DNA of 64,000 bases from Gilvimarinus xylanilyticus (GTDB lineage: Bacteria; Pseudomonadota; Gammaproteobacteria; Pseudomonadales; Cellvibrionaceae), in contig NZ_JAMFTH010000001.1 in NCBI RefSeq assembly GCF_024195295.1, positions 62,001 to 126,000 on the forward strand, given 5' to 3'. The translations under genes and the position numbers were made by a program. Numbering within the stretch: position 1 is the first letter of the stretch; each line of letters starts with the position of its first letter. The notes beneath the pieces were generated by a model. That model did no database searches and was not told the origin of the DNA. It saw only the letters and a program-made list of their open reading frames with translations. Below are positions 46,920-56,828 of this stretch, piece by piece.

Positions 46920-48089
46920 TTATACCGGGTGTAGGCGGATCTGGCGGGTATCCAGTCCCCGAGTGGGGGCGGGTAGTGAGGGATAAAGTTTACGCATTAC
47001 CTGCCAGGCGGTGGCGCGATAAGTGGTCAGCTTGCCGCCCATCACCGTCAGCGCTCGAGGTTGAGCGGGGGTGTCGGGCAGAATCATGACCTCGCGGCTG
47101 CGACCAAAGGCGCTGCCCTGAACGCGGGGTAAAACCCGCAGCCCCGCCATGGTTTGCGCCTGGGACGGCAAGACGTGTAAGTGGGGAAAGTAGTGCTTTA
47201 GCACATTGAGCAAGTAGTGCATCTCGTGGGGGTGGCACTGGGCCTGCTCAGGCGCTTGTTGGTGAGGTGTCTCGGTGGTGCCCAGCAACAGCTGTCCCTG
47301 CCAGGGCAAAGCAAACACGGCGCGCCCATCGCTGGGTGATTCCAGATAATAGTGATGCTTGAGTACCGGCGGTAAGAGGAGGTGAGCGCCCTGTACCAGA
47401 TCCACCTCGGGAAGCTTTGGGGTTGGGCGGATGGACGCGTTTAGCGAGCTGGCCCAGGGCCCGGCGCAATTGACCAATATCCGCGCACTCAAACTCTGCT
47501 GGCGTCCCCTCTGCGAGTAGTGAACTTCGATCTGGCCGTGCCCGCTATCGGCGCTGTCGAACTGTGCCGGTTGCTTAAGCTCCGCCCCCAGCTCACAGGC
47601 CGAGGCCAGCACCGAACAGGTTAAAGCGCGGTCATCGGTTTGCGCCTCGTAATAGCGAAACACCGCTTTAAGATCTGTAGTCGACAGATCGTCCAGCCCG
47701 TCCCATTGCGAACGTGACAAGCGTGTAAATTGGGTGCTGGAGTCCCAACCGGATAGCAAACGGTAAAGTGAGAGGCCGGTACGAATGGTCAGAGGGTGGC
47801 GCTGGCTTTGCTTGTATACCGGAATATGCAAAGGCGCCAATGTGACCAGCTCGGGGGCAATGTTAAGGAGAATGGCGCGCTCTTGCAGGGATTCACGTAC
47901 CAGCGAAAACTGCATGGATTCTAAGTAGCGCAGACCACCGTGAATCAGCTTGCTGGAGTTACTGGAGGTAGCGCCGCCCACTTCGCCAGACTCCAATACC
48001 ACCACCTTGTAGCCCGCGGCGGCGGCCGCTTGCGCGACCCCGGCACCACTGATACCGGCGCCGATAATGGCGAGATCATAGTCGGTCAT
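46920..48089 (-). CDS. GlpD-like FAD-dependent oxidoreductase, short form
   Basis: Flavoprotein of 389 aa. The N-terminal dinucleotide fold AIIGAGISGAGVAQAAAAAG and the GGATSSNSSKLIHGGLRYLE motif match aerobic glycerol-3-phosphate dehydrogenase (DAO superfamily). The protein ends near residue 389, while GlpD is about 500 aa, so the C-terminal alpha-helical domain is missing. The end is a normal stop, not an obvious frameshift. No glpK, glpF or glpR lies near. The start overlaps the stop of the DUF2214 gene (ATGA). Confidence 0.82.
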   Translation of the reverse strand: MTDYDLAIIGAGISGAGVAQAAAAAGYKVVVLESGEVGGATSSNSSKLIHGGLRYLESMQFSLVRESLQERAILLNIAPELVTLAPLHIPVYKQSQRHPLTIRTGLSLYRLLSGWDSSTQFTRLSRSQWDGLDDLSTTDLKAVFRYYEAQTDDRALTCSVLASACELGAELKQPAQFDSADSGHGQIEVHYSQRGRQQSLSARILVNCAGPWASSLNASIRPTPKLPEVDLVQGAHLLLPPVLKHHYYLESPSDGRAVFALPWQGQLLLGTTETPHQQAPEQAQCHPHEMHYLLNVLKHYFPHLHVLPSQAQTMAGLRVLPRVQGSAFGRSREVMILPDTPAQPRALTVMGGKLTTYRATAWQVMRKLYPSLPAPTRGLDTRQIRLHPV

Positions 48090-48538
48090 ATTGGGTAGCG
48101 CACCATCAGTGCCGCGAGTAGAGGAATAAGGGCGAGTCCGGCCAATTGGGCGCGCTGCAAAACCACAATTTTGCCCGGCAGTTCAATGCGGTCTTGGGGC
48201 GGACTGGCTTGCGCCTGTTTGCGCGCGGCTAGAAACTTAAGCGTTGGCCAGATGGATAATAGGCCCACCAGCACAAATAACGTTACCTTAGCGTGAAAAA
48301 AGCCATTACTCAGATAAAACTGGACCGGGGTGCCCAAGGCAAAGACTTTGATAAGGCCGGTAGTTAACACCACCAGGGCGGCGGCGCCATAGACGCCGTC
48401 AAGACGCGCAATCTGGCGCACCTGAGCGGGGCTGAGGCTGGGTTTAAACAACAGGTGCTGCGCCACCATGGCAGCGTAGAGGGTCATAAACCCTAAATAG
48501 TGAAAGTAACTGATCAGACTGTCGGCCACAATGCGCAT
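48086..48538 (-). CDS. DUF2214 family membrane protein
   Basis: Inner-membrane protein of 150 aa with four hydrophobic segments. The N terminus SLISYFHYLGFMTLYAAMVAQHLL and YLSNGFFHAKVTLFVLVGLLSIWPTLKF are typical of DUF2214. Conserved His residues sit in the first and third helices. It is coupled to the GlpD-like gene by a 4 bp overlap and could help anchor it or pass its electrons to the respiratory chain, which is inference. Confidence 0.82.
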   Translation of the reverse strand: MRIVADSLISYFHYLGFMTLYAAMVAQHLLFKPSLSPAQVRQIARLDGVYGAAALVVLTTGLIKVFALGTPVQFYLSNGFFHAKVTLFVLVGLLSIWPTLKFLAARKQAQASPPQDRIELPGKIVVLQRAQLAGLALIPLLAALMVRYPI

Positions 48539-48608
48539 CCCGTGCAGGTGGCGGGGCCTTATTGCTCCGCCATATTGTGATCCTAAAAGATTGTTGTGCG
48601 GGAGTAAA

Positions 48609-48932
48609 TCAGTCGCCTGGCCCCATGCCGCCGTAGGGGAAGGGGGTGACCTTGTCGCCCTTAAACTCGCTGACCTTGGCGGCGCCTTCTTTCTCTACTT
48701 CGTCGATGCGCACAATAGCGTGCATGGGAATATAAGAGCGTTTAACCCCGGCAAATTCGTTTTTTAGCTTTTCTTCGCCCGGATCGACCACCACCTGGCT
48801 GCGCTCGCCAAAAACAAACTCTTCTACCTCGATAAACCCGTACATCTCGCTCTGATAAATAGCACGGGCAAAAACTTCAAAGATCTGTCCCTGGTTGTGG
48901 AAAATCACTTTGTAGGTCGGTTTGGCGATCAT
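48609..48932 (-). CDS. DUF1820 family protein
   Basis: Small soluble protein of 107 aa, MIAKPTYKVIFHNQGQIFEVFAR onward, with GFIEVEEFVFGE and a C-terminal FPYGGMGPGD. It is common in Pseudomonas-type gammaproteobacteria and of unknown role. ATG 48932 is preferred over 48983 because the conserved family start is here. Confidence 0.82.
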   Translation of the reverse strand: MIAKPTYKVIFHNQGQIFEVFARAIYQSEMYGFIEVEEFVFGERSQVVVDPGEEKLKNEFAGVKRSYIPMHAIVRIDEVEKEGAAKVSEFKGDKVTPFPYGGMGPGD

Positions 48933-49066
48933 AGGGTCAAAATACCAGTTTAGGGGTGTGCAAAAGGGCGCGAAGAATAGCATATTCTTGGGCGCGTGCG
49001 ACCCGCATCGTGCAAAAAATAGACGATTTTTGCCTTCGGGCTATGGGATTTGACCGGTGAGATGGC

Positions 49067-49072
49067 TATAAT
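49067..49072 (+). promoter_or_regulatory. Possible -10 box for miaB
   Basis: A perfect TATAAT lies 40 bp before ATG 49113. No -35 box fits at 16-18 bp; a TTGACC upstream is too close (11 bp). Weak support. Confidence 0.35.
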
Positions 49073-49112
49073 GCGCGGCCTTAAATTTTGTCCCAAAGCA
49101 GGCGAACACTTT

Positions 49113-50477
49113 ATGTCAGCGACCGAGACACCGGTTAAAAAGCTCTACATCAAAACCCACGGCTGCCAGATGAATGAGTATGATTCATCGCGCATGCGCG
49201 ATCTTTTGGGTGAGTCGCACCAGATGGTGGCGACCGAAAACCCGGAAGAGGCCGATGTGGTGCTGATTAACACCTGCTCCATCCGCGAAAAAGCGCAGGA
49301 AAAGCTGTTTCATCAGCTGGGGCGCTGGAAACAGCTAAAAGAGAAGAATCCGGACATGATTATCGGCGTGGGCGGCTGTGTCGCCAGCCAAGAGGGTGAC
49401 GCCATCGCCGCGCGGGCGCCCTTTGTAGACTTGATCTTCGGCCCCCAAACTCTGCACCGCTTGCCCGAAATGATGGAGCAGCCCCGCGATAACGGCGCGG
49501 TCGTGGTGGATATCAGTTTTCCCGAGATCGAAAAGTTCGACAAGCTGCCCCAGCCCGATGCCGATGGCGTAAGCGCCTTTGTCTCCATTATGGAAGGCTG
49601 CTCGAAATACTGCACCTTCTGTGTCGTGCCCTACACCCGCGGTGAAGAAGTCAGCCGCCCGGTAGGCGATGTGATGCGCGAGGTGGTGCATTTGGCCGCC
49701 CAGGGCGTGCGCGAAATCAACCTGCTGGGGCAGAATGTAAATGCCTACCGGGGCGAGTCCGACGACGGCGTGGTGGATCTGGCCGAACTGATTACCTTTG
49801 TCGCCGCCGTAGATGGTATAGACCGTATTCGTTTTACCACCTCTCACCCGGTGGAGTTTTCCGACTCGCTGATCGATGTTTACGCCGAAGTGCCCGAGCT
49901 GGTCAGCCATTTACACCTACCGGTGCAAAGCGGCTCCGATCGGATTTTGATGGCCATGAAGCGCGGCCATACCGCGATTGAGTATAAATCCAAGCTGCGC
50001 CGCATTCGCGAGCATCGCCCGGATATCAGTTTTTCCTCGGATTTTATTATCGGCTTTCCCGGCGAGAGCGAAGACGATTTCGCCCGCACCATGAAATTAA
50101 TTGGCGATATCGGTTTTGATACTTCTTTCAGCTTTATTTACAGTCCGCGTCCCGGCACCCCGGCCTCGGACTTGCCCGATGACACGCCCATGGAGGTGAA
50201 AAAGCAGCGTCTTAAGATCCTCCAAGACCGTATTACCCAGCAGGCTCAGGCTATCAGCCGCCGTATGGTGGGCAATGTCGAGAGGGTACTGGTGTCCGGT
50301 TACAGTAAAAAAGACCCGGGGCAGCTGTCCGGACGCACCGAGAACAATCGGGTGGTGAACTTTCGCGCCGATAATCCGGCTCTGATCGGTAAGTTTGCCG
50401 ATGTGAGAATCGATCAGGCGCTGCCCAATTCACTGCTGGGAACGCTAATCGGTTCCGAGCTTGATGAGCTGTCATAA
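49113..50477 (+). CDS. miaB: tRNA-2-methylthio-N6-dimethylallyladenosine synthase MiaB
   Basis: Radical-SAM methylthiotransferase that adds a methylthio group to i6A37 of tRNAs reading UNN codons. From ATG 49113 ([10 protein letters not shown]; 454 aa) the auxiliary cluster ligands are Cys18, Cys55 and Cys89. The radical-SAM motif CSKYCTFC (Cys163, 167, 170) follows, and a TRAM domain ends the protein. An earlier ATG at 49050 would add 21 unconserved residues. First of the miaB-ybeZ-ybeY-corC-lnt series. Confidence 0.97.
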   Translation: MSATETPVKKLYIKTHGCQMNEYDSSRMRDLLGESHQMVATENPEEADVVLINTCSIREKAQEKLFHQLGRWKQLKEKNPDMIIGVGGCVASQEGDAIAARAPFVDLIFGPQTLHRLPEMMEQPRDNGAVVVDISFPEIEKFDKLPQPDADGVSAFVSIMEGCSKYCTFCVVPYTRGEEVSRPVGDVMREVVHLAAQGVREINLLGQNVNAYRGESDDGVVDLAELITFVAAVDGIDRIRFTTSHPVEFSDSLIDVYAEVPELVSHLHLPVQSGSDRILMAMKRGHTAIEYKSKLRRIREHRPDISFSSDFIIGFPGESEDDFARTMKLIGDIGFDTSFSFIYSPRPGTPASDLPDDTPMEVKKQRLKILQDRITQQAQAISRRMVGNVERVLVSGYSKKDPGQLSGRTENNRVVNFRADNPALIGKFADVRIDQALPNSLLGTLIGSELDELS

Positions 50478-50595
50478 CCAGAGGTTAGACTACGTCCGCC
50501 GGTAATAAAGAAATTGCCGGTCGGCAGGCTTCCCCCACGTCGGGGAATGGTTTAGGCTTTGCAAAAGAGAACGCAACAAGAGTATTTATCCGTCC

Positions 50596-51645
50596 TTGAA
50601 TAAACACGTCGTGCCCGAAGCCTCTCAGGTTACCTGCGAGGTAACTCTGGAGCCCAGTGACAACCGCCGTCTCGCCAGTCTGTGCGGCCAGTTTGACCAG
50701 CACCTGCGCCAGATTGAACAGCGTCTGAATATCGAAATCCGCAACCGGGGCAATCACTTTGCGCTGGTGGGAAGCCGTGCGGTGGCCGAAACCGCCGCCG
50801 AGCTGTTGCGCGAACTCTACCGCGAAACCAGTGCGATAGAGCTGACCCCTGATGAAATCCACTTGGCGCTACAAAGCGCCGGAATCGAGCAACTTATGCA
50901 AAACCAAACCAGCCAGGCGACGGACGTTGCCGAGGCCGCCCCGGCGGATGAAAAAATTCCCGCCGGCACCGTGCTCATTCGCACCAAAAAAGTCACCATC
51001 AAGCCGCGCGGCCTGAACCAGCAGCGCTATGTGCGAGCGGTGCAAACCCACGACATCAATTTTGGGGTGGGCCCGGCAGGTACCGGTAAAACCTACCTGG
51101 CGGTGGCCTGCGCGGTGGAGTCGCTGCTGCGCGACGATGTCGAGCGTATTTTGCTGGTTCGCCCGGCGGTCGAGGCAGGTGAAAAGCTGGGCTTTTTGCC
51201 CGGCGATCTTGCGCAAAAGGTCGATCCCTATTTGCGCCCCTTGTATGACGCCTTATTTGAAATGCTGGGCTTTGAAACCGTGGGTAAGCTGCTCGAGCGC
51301 AATGTGATTGAAGTGGCGCCGCTGGCTTATATGCGTGGCCGTACCCTGAACAACTCGTTTGTGATTCTGGATGAAAGTCAGAACACCACCTGCGAGCAGA
51401 TGAAAATGTTCCTGACCCGGATCGGCTTTGGCTCAACCGCTGTGATTACCGGTGACCCTTCGCAGATTGATCTGCCCCGGGGGCAGAAGTCGGGCCTGAA
51501 ACACGCGGTGGAGGTGCTGGATAAGGTGGAGGGCATTAGCTTCACCCACTTTGGCGCCAAAGACGTGGTGCGCCACCCCTTGGTGCAGCGTATTGTCGAA
51601 GCCTACGACGTATTCGAAGCCAACAACCCGGACCGCGAGCGCTGA
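50596..51645 (+). CDS. ybeZ: PhoH-like ATPase YbeZ
   Basis: Cytoplasmic P-loop ATPase (349 aa). An N-terminal KH-like domain (about 15-90) is followed by the PhoH domain with Walker [10 protein letters not shown] and Walker [12 protein letters not shown]. It works with the RNase YbeY in rRNA processing and ribosome quality control. The start at TTG 50596 is the earliest in frame; GTG 50611 is an alternative. The ybeZ-ybeY-ybeX order is conserved. Confidence 0.94.
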   Translation: MNKHVVPEASQVTCEVTLEPSDNRRLASLCGQFDQHLRQIEQRLNIEIRNRGNHFALVGSRAVAETAAELLRELYRETSAIELTPDEIHLALQSAGIEQLMQNQTSQATDVAEAAPADEKIPAGTVLIRTKKVTIKPRGLNQQRYVRAVQTHDINFGVGPAGTGKTYLAVACAVESLLRDDVERILLVRPAVEAGEKLGFLPGDLAQKVDPYLRPLYDALFEMLGFETVGKLLERNVIEVAPLAYMRGRTLNNSFVILDESQNTTCEQMKMFLTRIGFGSTAVITGDPSQIDLPRGQKSGLKHAVEVLDKVEGISFTHFGAKDVVRHPLVQRIVEAYDVFEANNPDRER

Positions 51646-51647
51646 GC

Positions 51648-52157
51648 ATGGTGGTTCAGGTAGATATTGACGTTCAGGTCGACTCCGAGAACCTCCCGAG
51701 CGACGACGAAGTACACCGATGGGTGGCGGCGGCGGTCGCAGACCACCGGCCTCAGGCCGAGCTGAGTGTCTGTATCGTCGACGCCGACACCAGCGCCGAA
51801 CTAAACGGCCAGTACCGGGGTAAGCCTTACCCCACCAACGTGCTTTCTTTTCCCGCCGACCTGCCCCCCGAGCTGCAATTGCCCCTGTTGGGTGATCTGG
51901 CCATCTGCGCTCAAGTGGTGGAGCGCGAGGCCCGCGAGCAGGGCAAGCTCCTTAAGGCCCACTGGGCTCATATGCTTGTACACGGCACTCTGCATTTGCT
52001 AGGTTACGATCATATTGAAGATGACCAGGCAGAGCAGATGGAAGCGCTGGAAACCCGCATTATCACCGACCTGGGCTTTGCGCCCCCCTATGCCGATTCC
52101 AATCAGGATTCGGCCTCTGTTTATACTAAAACGACACAGGTATCATCAGTGCCATGA
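51648..52157 (+). CDS. ybeY: Endoribonuclease YbeY, rRNA maturation factor
   Basis: Zinc-dependent RNase (169 aa) needed for 16S rRNA 3'-end processing. The metal motif [11 protein letters not shown] (H-x3-H-x5-H) is intact. It starts 3 bp after ybeZ and overlaps corC by 4 bp. The C-terminal 25 residues (polar, ending [10 protein letters not shown]) are an extension beyond the usual core. Confidence 0.95.
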   Translation: MVVQVDIDVQVDSENLPSDDEVHRWVAAAVADHRPQAELSVCIVDADTSAELNGQYRGKPYPTNVLSFPADLPPELQLPLLGDLAICAQVVEREAREQGKLLKAHWAHMLVHGTLHLLGYDHIEDDQAEQMEALETRIITDLGFAPPYADSNQDSASVYTKTTQVSSVP

Positions 52158-53002
52158 CGGACGACCCCTCGAGTAGCAGCTTGTCGCGCAACCAGGATAA
52201 ATCCTGGCTGGATCGGGTTCTGCACGCCTTTTCTGGCGAACCTAAATCCCGCGACGACCTACTGGATATTATTAAAGACGCCGCCGAAAATAAATTATTG
52301 GATCAGGAAGCATTAAGCATTATCGAGGGCGCGCTGGATGTGTCCAGCCTGCAAGCGCGGGAGATTATGATTCCGCGTACCCAAATTGTCGCGGTAAAAG
52401 TCGAGGATAAGCCCAAAGAGTTTTTGCCCAAGATTATGGAGTCGGGTCACTCGCGCTTTCCCGTAGTGGGCGATTCTATCGACGATGTCAAAGGTATATT
52501 GCTCGCCAAAGATCTTCTGCGCATGATGCTGGAAGGTAATAACGATTTTAGCCTGGAAGATATTATTCGCCCGGCCAATATTGTCCCCGAAAGTAAGCGC
52601 GTCAACGTATTGCTGCGCGAGTTCCGCGAGCAGCGCTATCATATGGCGCTGGTGATCGATGAATACGGCGGTATCTCGGGGCTGATTACCATCGAGGATA
52701 TTCTGGAGGAAATTGTCGGCGAAATCGAAGACGAAACCGATGAAGAGGTCTCGGACGAGTACATCAAAAAAGTCAGTGAAACCGACTATGTGATCAAGGC
52801 TCTGACCCCCATCGACGATTTTAACGATTATTTTGAGGCAGGCCTGTCGGACGAAGACTTCGACACCATTGGCGGCATTTTAATGCAATCGTTTGGGCAC
52901 CTGCCCAAGCGCAACGAGACCACCGAAGTCGACGGTTTTACCTTTCGAGTGCTCTACGCCGATAATCGCCAAATCCATCTGGTGCGGTTAACCCTCGATT
53001 AG
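52154..53002 (+). CDS. corC: CorC/YbeX-family CBS-domain protein
   Basis: Soluble protein of 282 aa with two CBS domains (about 65-185) and a C-terminal CorC_HlyC domain (about 200-280). It binds adenine nucleotides and is linked to magnesium efflux and, in E. coli, to ribosome metabolism with YbeY. Conserved [15 protein letters not shown] and [23 protein letters not shown]. It lies in the ybeZ-ybeY-corC-lnt operon. Confidence 0.95.
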   Translation: MTDDPSSSSLSRNQDKSWLDRVLHAFSGEPKSRDDLLDIIKDAAENKLLDQEALSIIEGALDVSSLQAREIMIPRTQIVAVKVEDKPKEFLPKIMESGHSRFPVVGDSIDDVKGILLAKDLLRMMLEGNNDFSLEDIIRPANIVPESKRVNVLLREFREQRYHMALVIDEYGGISGLITIEDILEEIVGEIEDETDEEVSDEYIKKVSETDYVIKALTPIDDFNDYFEAGLSDEDFDTIGGILMQSFGHLPKRNETTEVDGFTFRVLYADNRQIHLVRLTLD

Positions 53003-53005
53003 ATG

Positions 53006-53049
53006 CAACCTAGCGCTGGGGCGATATTAGTCGCCCCAGCGCTAGGTTG
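53006..53049 (+). repeat. Perfect 19 bp hairpin between corC and lnt
   Basis: CAACCTAGCGCTGGGGCGA and its exact complement flank the 6-base loop TATTAG. Its first arm begins 4 bp after the corC stop. The tail (AGTATCTGTTCTTTG) is only modestly U-rich. It could be a terminator, an attenuator, or an RNA stability element between the two genes. Confidence 0.75.
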
Positions 53050-53110
53050 AGTATCTGTTCTTTGCGCGCCATTGGCGCTTTCTCCAAGCGTAGTAGAGGT
53101 GAATCAGTCC

Positions 53111-54655
53111 GTGCCCCCAGGCTCCAATGAAACTGTTATAACCGGCAGCGTGCGCCGGGGATTGCACCGTTTACGCTGGTATAACGCGGGCGCCCTGGCG
53201 CTGCTGGCGGGCGCCTTACAGCCGCTGGCGCTGGCGCCGTTTAACCTCTGGCCGCTGGCCTTGCTTGGCTTGGTGGTTTTCCCCTTATTGTTGTTTAAGG
53301 TCTCTGCTCGGCGCGCCTGGTGGGTTTCGCTCGCCTTTGGTATCGGTTTATACGGCGTTGGGGTTTCCTGGGTTTATGTCGCCATCCATCAGTTTGGCAG
53401 TGCGCCTGTTTGGTTGGCGGCGCTGCTGACCGCCCTGTTTGTCGCGTTTATGGCACTGATTTTTGCCGCGCCCTTTGTGTTGTGCCGCTCATTAATCGGG
53501 CAGGGGCGGTTGGGCATTATGCTGGCTTTTCCCGCCTGTTACTTGCTGGGGGAGTGGCTGCGCACCTGGTTACTTACGGGCTTTCCCTGGCTCTATGTGG
53601 GCTATGGACACCTGGAAACTCCGTTGGCGGCCTGGGCACCTCTAATCGGTGTGATGGGCGTGGGGCTTATCGCCGTATTCAGCGCCGCTACCATTGCCGC
53701 CTGGGGCTTTTTTATGCGTCCATCGGCCAACTTGTGGATGGCCAGCATAATGGTTGTGGGGCTCTGGGCCCTGGGTTGGCCCCTGGCGGATATGTCCTGG
53801 AGTAAAATTAATCGTGACCAGCCCATTTCGGTGGCCATGGTGCAGCCCAATGTGGCTCAGGAGCTTAAATGGGACCCGGCCTTTGCCCAGCCAACTTTAG
53901 ATCGGTTAATGGCACTGAGTGAGCCCCACTGGGACGCTGATTGGCTGATCTGGCCAGAGGCGGCCATCCCTTTGACCTACCACAATGCCTCCGATTTTTT
54001 AAATCGTATTAATCGCCGCGCCGGGGAAACTCAGACCGGTCTGGTCAGCGGGATTATTTACGATGATCGACCCCGCCAGCGCTACTACAACTCGGTGTTC
54101 GGTCTGGGTGAGGCCATGGGAATTTATCATAAAAAACGCCTGGTGCCCTTTGGTGAATACGTGCCCCTGGAAGCCTGGTTGCGCGGCACGATTGAGTTTT
54201 TTGATTTGCCTACCTCCTATATTAATTTGGGCCCCGACGAGCAAAACGGACTTTTGATTGGCGATGTCAGTATTGCGCCCAGCATTTGTTACGAAGTGGT
54301 CTACCCCACGCTTGTGGCGGAGAGTGCGCGCAATCGCAATGTGCTGTTAACAGTCAGTAACGATGCCTGGTTTGCCGATTCTATCGGCCCGCTGCAGCAT
54401 TTGCAGATGGCGCAGATGCGTGCCCTGGAAACCGGGCGCTACTTGCTGCGCAGCACCAATAATGGGGTGAGCGCGATTGTGGATCCGCAAGGAAAGATCG
54501 TAGCGCGCAGTCGCCAGTTTGTCAGCGCCACGCTAAGCGGCACCATCTATCCGGCCTACGGCGATACGCCCTTTATGCGCTGGGGTAGCTGGCCGGTGGT
54601 GGTGTTGGCGTTGGCGCTGTTACTGGGTTTGTGGGTGTCGAGAGGTCGGCTTTAA
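53111..54655 (+). CDS. lnt: Apolipoprotein N-acyltransferase
   Basis: Inner-membrane enzyme (about 514 aa) that adds the third acyl chain to lipoproteins. Around six to eight membrane helices come first. The nitrilase-like domain follows with Glu in WPEAAIPL, Lys in YHKKRLVPFGEY and Cys in SICYEVVYP, the catalytic triad. A last membrane segment ends the protein. I prefer GTG 53111, which has AGAGGTG at good spacing, over TTG 53072. The several lipoproteins in this window depend on it. Confidence 0.95.
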   Translation: MPPGSNETVITGSVRRGLHRLRWYNAGALALLAGALQPLALAPFNLWPLALLGLVVFPLLLFKVSARRAWWVSLAFGIGLYGVGVSWVYVAIHQFGSAPVWLAALLTALFVAFMALIFAAPFVLCRSLIGQGRLGIMLAFPACYLLGEWLRTWLLTGFPWLYVGYGHLETPLAAWAPLIGVMGVGLIAVFSAATIAAWGFFMRPSANLWMASIMVVGLWALGWPLADMSWSKINRDQPISVAMVQPNVAQELKWDPAFAQPTLDRLMALSEPHWDADWLIWPEAAIPLTYHNASDFLNRINRRAGETQTGLVSGIIYDDRPRQRYYNSVFGLGEAMGIYHKKRLVPFGEYVPLEAWLRGTIEFFDLPTSYINLGPDEQNGLLIGDVSIAPSICYEVVYPTLVAESARNRNVLLTVSNDAWFADSIGPLQHLQMAQMRALETGRYLLRSTNNGVSAIVDPQGKIVARSRQFVSATLSGTIYPAYGDTPFMRWGSWPVVVLALALLLGLWVSRGRL

Positions 54656-54665
54656 CCGCCTAACG

Positions 54666-55574
54666 TTATTTCTTTAGCGTCAGACGGTTAAAGCCAATTT
54701 CGTATTTACCGGGCACAGCCTCGGCCTGAAATACCTTGGTGTCGGGGTAGAGCGTCTGGACAAATTCCAGCATACGCTTCTTGTCTGCCACACTCATAAA
54801 GGCCCCCAGGTAGACCGCGCGCAAATGCTCGGCCTCGAAGCGACGGTCGCTGTACCACAGAGTTTCATCGGTGGTTTTGTTGGCCTCTTCCGCGTCTACG
54901 TTGTCAATGCAGCGCCATTCCTGCTCGCCTTTCGCGGCGGGTTGTTTGCTCAGAAATTTATCCTCAAAGCTGTCCTGACTGCGCAGCTTGTCATTGTAGA
55001 GAACCACGTCCAGCTGTTCTTTTAAGCGGCTAATTTCCGGTCGGGCGGGGCTGTATTGGACGGCTTTGGGGTGTTTTAGCGAAGTTCCCTCGCCACACTG
55101 AAACTTGAGTACCGCGCCCCGGTGGCTGTCGGCGTAGTATTGCCAGGCCGTGAGGTTATCGGCTTTGGCCGAGAAGCTGCAAATGCGCAGGCTGCGGGTG
55201 TAGCGGCGCCAATCGCTCATCATTTCATCGATATCGCTCTGGCGCTGGTCCACCATCCGCGCCATAAGCTCCTCCAGTACTTCTTCGGCTTCTTCCGGGG
55301 AGTCAAAGCGGTCCTCGTCGCGCCAGCGCCGAATGACCGTGGTCAAAGGAGCTGTGCCACGGGGTTCTTCGCGCGCGAAAATCATCCCGCAGGCGGCGCG
55401 AATCACGCTTTGCAGCAGGGTCTGTGGGTCGAAAGACAGCGGGGTTTTGTGGTTCAGCTCGAAGGGGTCGTTATACAGCGTCGGCGCTGACCAACGCAGG
55501 GTCTGCGATTGCAGAATCTGACAGGCGGTGTCCGCATCGGTGTATTTCGACAATGTATCTGGGTGATCTGGCAC
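54666..55574 (-). CDS. DUF2971 domain-containing protein
   Basis: Soluble protein of 302 aa. The opening LSKYTDADTACQILQSQTLRWSAPTLYNDPFE and the middle ICSFSAKADNLTAWQYYADSHRGAVLKF are typical of DUF2971, a family of unknown function with a scattered distribution. The position between lnt and pyrB in a core region is isolated, so horizontal acquisition is possible. No neighbour hints at its role. Confidence 0.82.
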   Translation of the reverse strand: MPDHPDTLSKYTDADTACQILQSQTLRWSAPTLYNDPFELNHKTPLSFDPQTLLQSVIRAACGMIFAREEPRGTAPLTTVIRRWRDEDRFDSPEEAEEVLEELMARMVDQRQSDIDEMMSDWRRYTRSLRICSFSAKADNLTAWQYYADSHRGAVLKFQCGEGTSLKHPKAVQYSPARPEISRLKEQLDVVLYNDKLRSQDSFEDKFLSKQPAAKGEQEWRCIDNVDAEEANKTTDETLWYSDRRFEAEHLRAVYLGAFMSVADKKRMLEFVQTLYPDTKVFQAEAVPGKYEIGFNRLTLKK

Positions 55575-55795
55575 AGGGAGTCCTTGGGGATCGTTATTGT
55601 CCGGTTGTTTTCATTATCGGCCGAGGGTGGGATTTATAAAGCGTTTTAATGCGCCAATCAAGAGTGAACTCTTTATTATTCATAGTCTGTGGCCGTCTGG
55701 TTTGCAAATTTCCGCGATCTTACATAATAGAGTTTCCAGCGTTTGGCTGGGGCGCTAGAATAGGCACCCCACCTCCAACAGGCATAGGACGACAC

Positions 55796-56812
55796 GTGAT
55801 TTTTACCGGCTCTGATATCCTCTCCGTGGAACAATTTGATCGCAGTGATATTGAACACATCTTCCAGGTGGCCGATGCCATGGCCCCCTATGCGTTGCGG
55901 CGTCGGGTCACCCGGGTATTGGAAGGCGCCATTTTAGGCAATATGTTTTTCGAGCCGAGCACCCGCACCCGCATCAGTTTCGGTTGTGCTTTTAACCTGT
56001 TGGGGGGCGAGGTGCGTGAGACCACCGGGTTTGAAAGTTCAGCTATCGCCAAGGGCGAATCTTTATACGATACCGCGCGGGTTTTGTCGGGCTTTTCCGA
56101 TGTGATTTGTATGCGCCACCCGCAGGAGGGATCGGTGGCTGAGTTTGCCGCTGCCAGTCGGGTGCCGGTATTAAACGGCGGCGATGGCGCCAATGAACAT
56201 CCCAGCCAGGCGCTGTTGGATTTGTACACCATTCGCAAAGAGCTGGCCTCGAAAGATCGCGGTATTGACGGTCTGCGTATCGCCCTGATCGGCGATTTAA
56301 AATATGGCCGCACGGTGCACTCGCTGTGTAAGTTACTGCGCCACTTTAAAAATGTTCAGGTCACTCTGGTTTCACCCGCCGAGTTAGCCATGCCCGAAAA
56401 TATCGTCGAGGAAATGCGTTCGGTGGGGCACAATGTCGTGGTCACCGAAGATTTGACCCAGAGCATTTCCAATGTGGATATCGCCTATTCTACCCGCATT
56501 CAGGAAGAGCGTTTTGCCAGCAAGGAAGAGGCCGATATGTACCGCGGCCGCTTCCGCTTAAATCAGTCCATCTACACCCAGTACTGTGAACCCAATACCG
56601 TCATTATGCACCCCTTGCCCCGGGACTCGCGCGCCGACGCCAATGAGTTGGACAATGATTTGAACCAAAACCCCAACCTGGCGATCTTCCGCCAGGCTGA
56701 CAATGGAGTGCTGGTGCGTATGGCGCTGTTTGCGCTGGTGCTGGATGTAGTGGATCAGGTGGATAAATGCGCTCGGGATGTCAACTGGTATAACTCGGCT
56801 CGTACGCTCTGA
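55796..56812 (+). CDS. pyrB: Aspartate carbamoyltransferase
   Basis: Pyrimidine pathway enzyme (338 aa) that forms carbamoyl aspartate. The carbamoyl-phosphate site FFEPSTRTRISF, the loop GFESSAIAKGESLYDT, MRHPQEG and the HPSQALLDLYT motif are intact, as is MHPLPRD. The frame is open upstream to 55649, but GTG 55796 (VIFTGSDILS) has AGGA ahead of it. No pyrI or pyrC-like gene follows, unlike E. coli or Pseudomonas. Confidence 0.93.
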   Translation: MIFTGSDILSVEQFDRSDIEHIFQVADAMAPYALRRRVTRVLEGAILGNMFFEPSTRTRISFGCAFNLLGGEVRETTGFESSAIAKGESLYDTARVLSGFSDVICMRHPQEGSVAEFAAASRVPVLNGGDGANEHPSQALLDLYTIRKELASKDRGIDGLRIALIGDLKYGRTVHSLCKLLRHFKNVQVTLVSPAELAMPENIVEEMRSVGHNVVVTEDLTQSISNVDIAYSTRIQEERFASKEEADMYRGRFRLNQSIYTQYCEPNTVIMHPLPRDSRADANELDNDLNQNPNLAIFRQADNGVLVRMALFALVLDVVDQVDKCARDVNWYNSARTL

Positions 56813-56828
56813 CCTACCCCGCTTGCGG

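Noticed and set aside
49051-49072. TTGACC and TATAAT before miaB as a full promoter
   Set aside because: The spacing is 11 bp, too short for a sigma-70 promoter; only the -10 box was kept as a weak candidate.
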